This document shows, piece after piece, positions 5,064 through 7,350 of a stretch of DNA of 7,350 nt. Made by a program: the position numbers and the translations under genes. Location of the stretch: contig NZ_LSJI01000181.1 of assembly GCF_001557235.1 (NCBI RefSeq), positions 1 to 7,350 of the forward strand. Reading direction: 5' to 3'. The stretch comes from Phenylobacterium sp. CCH9-H3 (GTDB lineage: Bacteria; Pseudomonadota; Alphaproteobacteria; Caulobacterales; Caulobacteraceae). Under the pieces are notes generated by a model, which was not told the DNA's origin, made no database searches, and saw nothing but the letters and a program-made list of their open reading frames with translations. The number at the start of each line of letters is the position of its first letter. Position 1 is the first letter of the stretch.

Positions 5064-6008
5064 TTAGAGCGACTTGGCGAAAGCTTCGAGGTCGGCGGGG
5101 CCGTTCAGGGGAACGGCTTCCGCATCGGGAGCGATCCGTTTGGCCATGCCCGACAGCACCTTGCCGGCGCCCGCCTCCGCGAAGCGGGTGACGCCGCCCG
5201 TCTCGGCCATCCAGATCATGCTTTCGCGCCAGCGGACGCGGCCCGTGACCTGTTCCACCAGCATCCGGCGGATCGCCTCCGGGTCGTTCGTGGGGGTTGC
5301 GATGACGTTGGCCACCAGCGGCGCACGCGGCGCGATGATCGTGGCGCCGGCCAGAGCTTCGGCCATCTCGTCGGCCGCCGGCTGCATCAGCGGGCAGTGG
5401 AAGGGCGCCGAGACGTTGAGCGGGATCGCGCGCGCGCCCAGCTCCTTGGCCTTCTCGATGGCCTTGTCGACGGCCGCCTTGGCCCCGGAGATGACGACGT
5501 TGCCGTTGTTGTTGTCGTTGGCCACGACGCAGACTCCAACCTCCGCGCCGGCGTTCGCGGCTTCTTCGGCCAAGGCGAGGTCGGTCTTCGGACCGATCAG
5601 CGACGCCATGGCGCCCTGCCCCACCGGCACGGCCCGCTGCATGGCCTGGCCGCGCAGCTTCAGCAGGCGCGCGGTGTCCGAAAGGCTGATGGCGCCGGCA
5701 GCGGCCAGGGCGGAATATTCCCCCAGGCTGTGGCCCGCCACGAACGCCGCCTTTTCGACGCTCACGCCAAATTCCTTCTCGAGCGTCCGCATCGCCGCCA
5801 TGCTGACCGCCATCAGCGCGGGCTGGGCGTTCTCGGTGAGCGTGAGCTGATCCTCGGGACCGTCCTTCATCAGCGCGAACAGCTTCTGCTTCAGCGCCTC
5901 GTCGACTTCCTGGAAGACCTCGCGGGCCGACGCGAAAGCTTCGGCCAGGTCCTGGCCCATGCCGACGGCCTGGCTGCCTTGTCCGGGAAAGAGAAAGGCG
6001 AGGGTCAT
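5064..6008 (-). CDS. fabD: Malonyl-CoA:ACP transacylase (FabD)
   Basis: It transfers malonyl from CoA to ACP, supplying the extender unit for FabF. At 314 residues it has the usual length. LFPGQGSQ (6-13) supplies oxyanion glutamine Q10. The nucleophile is S94 in AGHSLGEYSA (91-100). R119 in LKLRGQAM binds the malonyl carboxylate, and H204 in APFHCPLM (201-208) is the catalytic base. GAGKVLSGMAKRI (280-292) is the usual C-terminal motif. One departure is the loop NDNNNGNVVISG (164-175): E. coli FabD has NFNSPGQVVIAG there, so an asparagine (N170) replaces the usual glutamine inside an Asn-rich run. All catalytic residues are present, so the enzyme should work. The ATG at 6006-6008 has CAGGAG 10 nt upstream, and GATTC at 6027-6031 is a GANTC site beside it. 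It is the first gene of the minus-strand block. Confidence 0.97.
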   Translation of the reverse strand: MTLAFLFPGQGSQAVGMGQDLAEAFASAREVFQEVDEALKQKLFALMKDGPEDQLTLTENAQPALMAVSMAAMRTLEKEFGVSVEKAAFVAGHSLGEYSALAAAGAISLSDTARLLKLRGQAMQRAVPVGQGAMASLIGPKTDLALAEEAANAGAEVGVCVVANDNNNGNVVISGAKAAVDKAIEKAKELGARAIPLNVSAPFHCPLMQPAADEMAEALAGATIIAPRAPLVANVIATPTNDPEAIRRMLVEQVTGRVRWRESMIWMAETGGVTRFAEAGAGKVLSGMAKRIAPDAEAVPLNGPADLEAFAKSL

Positions 6009-6094
6009 GGCGACACCGCTCCTGGTGATTCCGAGGCGCGAGGGTTAGGGGATACAACTGCCAAGAACAAGAATGACAAGTTGGGAAGTAACGC
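6009..6094. promoter_or_regulatory. Divergent promoter region between fabD and the dehydrogenase gene
   Basis: These 86 bp must hold start signals for both directions. Toward fabD, TTGTTC (6070-6065) with TAACCC (6047-6042) at 17-bp spacing is a weak candidate; TTGTCA (6079-6074) with TATCCC (6054-6049) has an over-long 19-bp spacer. The fabD ribosome site CAGGAG is at 6024-6019, next to GATTC (6027-6031). Toward the dehydrogenase I see only the ribosome site GGGAAG at 6083-6088 and no convincing promoter boxes. Confidence 0.35.
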
Positions 6095-7174
6095 ATGAAG
6101 GCCGTGATCCGACGCGACAAGCGACTGGTCTGCGACGAGATCGCGGACCTCAGGCCCGCCGAGGGACAGGTGCTGGTGAAGACCCTGGCCTGCGGGATCT
6201 GCGGCTCCGATCTGCACGCCCTGCACCACATGGAGCACATGATCGACCTGTCGCGCCGGGCCGGGGCGCCTGACAACGGCTTCGATCCCGCCGCCGACAC
6301 CGTGTTCGGCCACGAGTTCTGCGCCGAGATCCTGGATCATGGCCCGGGCTCGCTGAAGGCCCTCAAGGCCGGAACGCGGGTCGTCAGCGTTCCCGTCACG
6401 ATGCACGGCGGGGGGATCGAGGCGTTGGGCTTCTCCAACCGGCTGCCGGGCGGCTTCGCCGAACAGATGCTGTTGACGGAGGCCATGATGCTGGAGGTCC
6501 CCAACGGCCTGCCGACGGACAAGGCGGCCCTGACCGAGCCCTTCGCGGTCGGCGCCCACGCGGTCGCCAAGGCCAAGCTGGAGCCCAAGTCGGTTTCGCT
6601 CGTGGTCGGCTGCGGACCGGTCGGGCTCGCCGTGATCGCGGCGCTCAAGGCTCAGGGGTACGGCCCGGTCATCGCGGCCGATTTCTCGCCCCGTCGCCGG
6701 GCCGCGGCCGAGAAGCTGGGCGCCGACGTCGTGGTCGATCCCGCAGTCGAGAACCCCCACGAGCGCTGGGAGACGCGGGGCGTCCCGCGCAGCCGCGCCG
6801 CCCAGACGATGATGCGGATGATGGGCAACGCCATCGCCCAGCCGGTGGTCTTCGAATGCGTGGGCTCGCCCGGGGTCCTGCAGGCCCTGATCGAGGCCGC
6901 GCCCGCCGGCGCCCAGATCGTCGTGGCCGGCGTCTGCATGGAGACCGACAAGATCGAGCCGTCGATCGCCATCACCAAGGAGATCGAACTCACCTTCGTG
7001 TTCGGCTACACGCCCGAGGAATTCGCCCTCACCCTGCGCCAGCTGGCCGAAGGTGTGATCGACGTTTCAGGCCTCGTGACCGGATCCGTGGCGCTCGACG
7101 GCGTGGCCGGGGCGTTCACGGCGCTTGGCGACCCCGAGGCGCACGTGAAGATCCTGGTGCGGCCGAACGGCTAG
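6095..7174 (+). CDS. Zinc-dependent alcohol dehydrogenase, medium-chain family, substrate unknown
   Basis: This 359-residue protein has the MDR layout: an N-terminal GroES-like catalytic domain and a Rossmann domain from about residue 165. Catalytic-zinc residues are C36 in CGICGSDLH (33-41), H73-E74 in FGHE (71-74) and E148 in LTEP (146-149), the sorbitol/threonine dehydrogenase arrangement. The dinucleotide motif is VVGCGPVG (170-177), and D196 at the end of the second strand (IAADFS) favours NAD over NADP. The four-cysteine structural-zinc lobe expected at about 90-115 is missing; that stretch reads VPVTMHGGGIEALGFSNRLP instead. A longer-than-usual segment rich in His and Met (HALHHMEHM, 41-49) precedes GHE. 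ATG 6095 has GGGAAG 6 nt upstream. It diverges from fabD and ends in a CTAG shared with the next gene's stop. It oxidises an alcohol or polyol by family; the neighbours give no substrate clue. Confidence 0.88.
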   Translation: MKAVIRRDKRLVCDEIADLRPAEGQVLVKTLACGICGSDLHALHHMEHMIDLSRRAGAPDNGFDPAADTVFGHEFCAEILDHGPGSLKALKAGTRVVSVPVTMHGGGIEALGFSNRLPGGFAEQMLLTEAMMLEVPNGLPTDKAALTEPFAVGAHAVAKAKLEPKSVSLVVGCGPVGLAVIAALKAQGYGPVIAADFSPRRRAAAEKLGADVVVDPAVENPHERWETRGVPRSRAAQTMMRMMGNAIAQPVVFECVGSPGVLQALIEAAPAGAQIVVAGVCMETDKIEPSIAITKEIELTFVFGYTPEEFALTLRQLAEGVIDVSGLVTGSVALDGVAGAFTALGDPEAHVKILVRPNG

Positions 7175-7350
7175 AGCCCGGGCGCCCGGCCGGGGTGGTC
7201 CCGCATATAGGCCTGGGCCGCAGCGGTCAGCGCCGGCGAGGCGAGGCCGTCGATCGGGCCGATGTAGTACCCCTGCTGGGCGAGGTAGGTCTGCGTATCG
7301 ACCAGGGAGACCTGCTCGGCGGGTGCGACTTCGGACGTGGTCTCCAGTCG
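7171..7350 (-). CDS. C-terminal fragment of a protein with a peptidoglycan-binding-like repeat (runs off the right edge)
   Basis: The minus strand from the window edge is open for 59 codons and ends in TAG (RC of 7171-7173). The segment VDTQTYLAQQGYY followed by IGPIDGLASPALTAAAQAYM (residues 17-49 of the fragment) matches the pattern of peptidoglycan-binding domain 1: a helix with Q..L...GYY, then GPIDG, then a second helix with an alanine-rich A..AY. Such domains usually sit at the ends of cell-wall hydrolases, L,D-transpeptidases or secreted proteins, and the catalytic part would lie beyond the window. The tail DHPGRAPGL is Pro/Gly-rich and probably disordered. The reading frame is supported by its lack of stops and by the sensible motif. 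It converges on the dehydrogenase gene, and the two stop codons overlap in one CTAG. The parent protein cannot be named from this piece. Confidence 0.62.
   Translation of the reverse strand, partial: RLETTSEVAPAEQVSLVDTQTYLAQQGYYIGPIDGLASPALTAAAQAYMRDHPGRAPGL

Noticed and set aside
4341..6098. Plus-strand open frame of 585 codons antisense to fabG and fabD
   Set aside because: Arg/Gly/His-rich shadow of two clear enzymes; no ribosome site or domain supports it.
7178..7189. 12-bp perfect palindrome CCGGGCGCCCGG as a terminator
   Set aside because: It lies inside the coding end of the minus-strand gene, would need an internal loop that leaves only 4 bp of stem, and has no T run.

Overview
The window is GC-rich chromosomal DNA from an alphaproteobacterium, most likely Caulobacteraceae (Caulobacter or Phenylobacterium type). 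That placement is inferred from base composition, protein character, gene order and GANTC-bearing intergenic repeats. No transposase, phage, plasmid or RNA gene is visible.

Most of the window (1-6008) is one minus-strand block, read from high to low coordinates: fabD, fabG, acpP, fabF, mltG, yicC and the first codons of gmk. The first four supply and use acyl carrier protein for type II fatty-acid synthesis: FabD loads malonyl onto ACP, FabF condenses it with the acyl chain, and FabG reduces the product. mltG (a membrane-bound murein transglycosylase) overlaps fabF by 4 bp, linking envelope lipid synthesis to peptidoglycan control. yicC (an RNA-processing family) and gmk (GMP kinase) follow. 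Spacing suggests sub-units: fabD-fabG are 9 bp apart; acpP has its own leader with a hairpin and a candidate promoter upstream; acpP and fabF are separated by a GC-rich stem-loop; fabF-mltG are coupled.

The most unusual part is 73-435 and 1318-1573. These two gaps either side of yicC each carry a copy, in the same orientation, of a roughly 200-bp structured repeat. Each copy has an inner inverted repeat built from CGCAGAA/TTCTGCG heptamers spaced 9-10 bp, a GAATC site at the edge of its right arm, and an outer arm of 9-bp TTCGTGTGG units. In the copy next to gmk, that outer arm is matched by a second one, giving a nested inverted repeat.

On the plus strand, 6095-7174 encodes a zinc-dependent medium-chain dehydrogenase divergent from fabD. 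Its stop codon overlaps that of a convergent, truncated minus-strand gene (7171-7350) whose C-terminus resembles a peptidoglycan-binding repeat. The core genes are ordinary; the repeat pair and the intergenic RNA structures are what merit attention.
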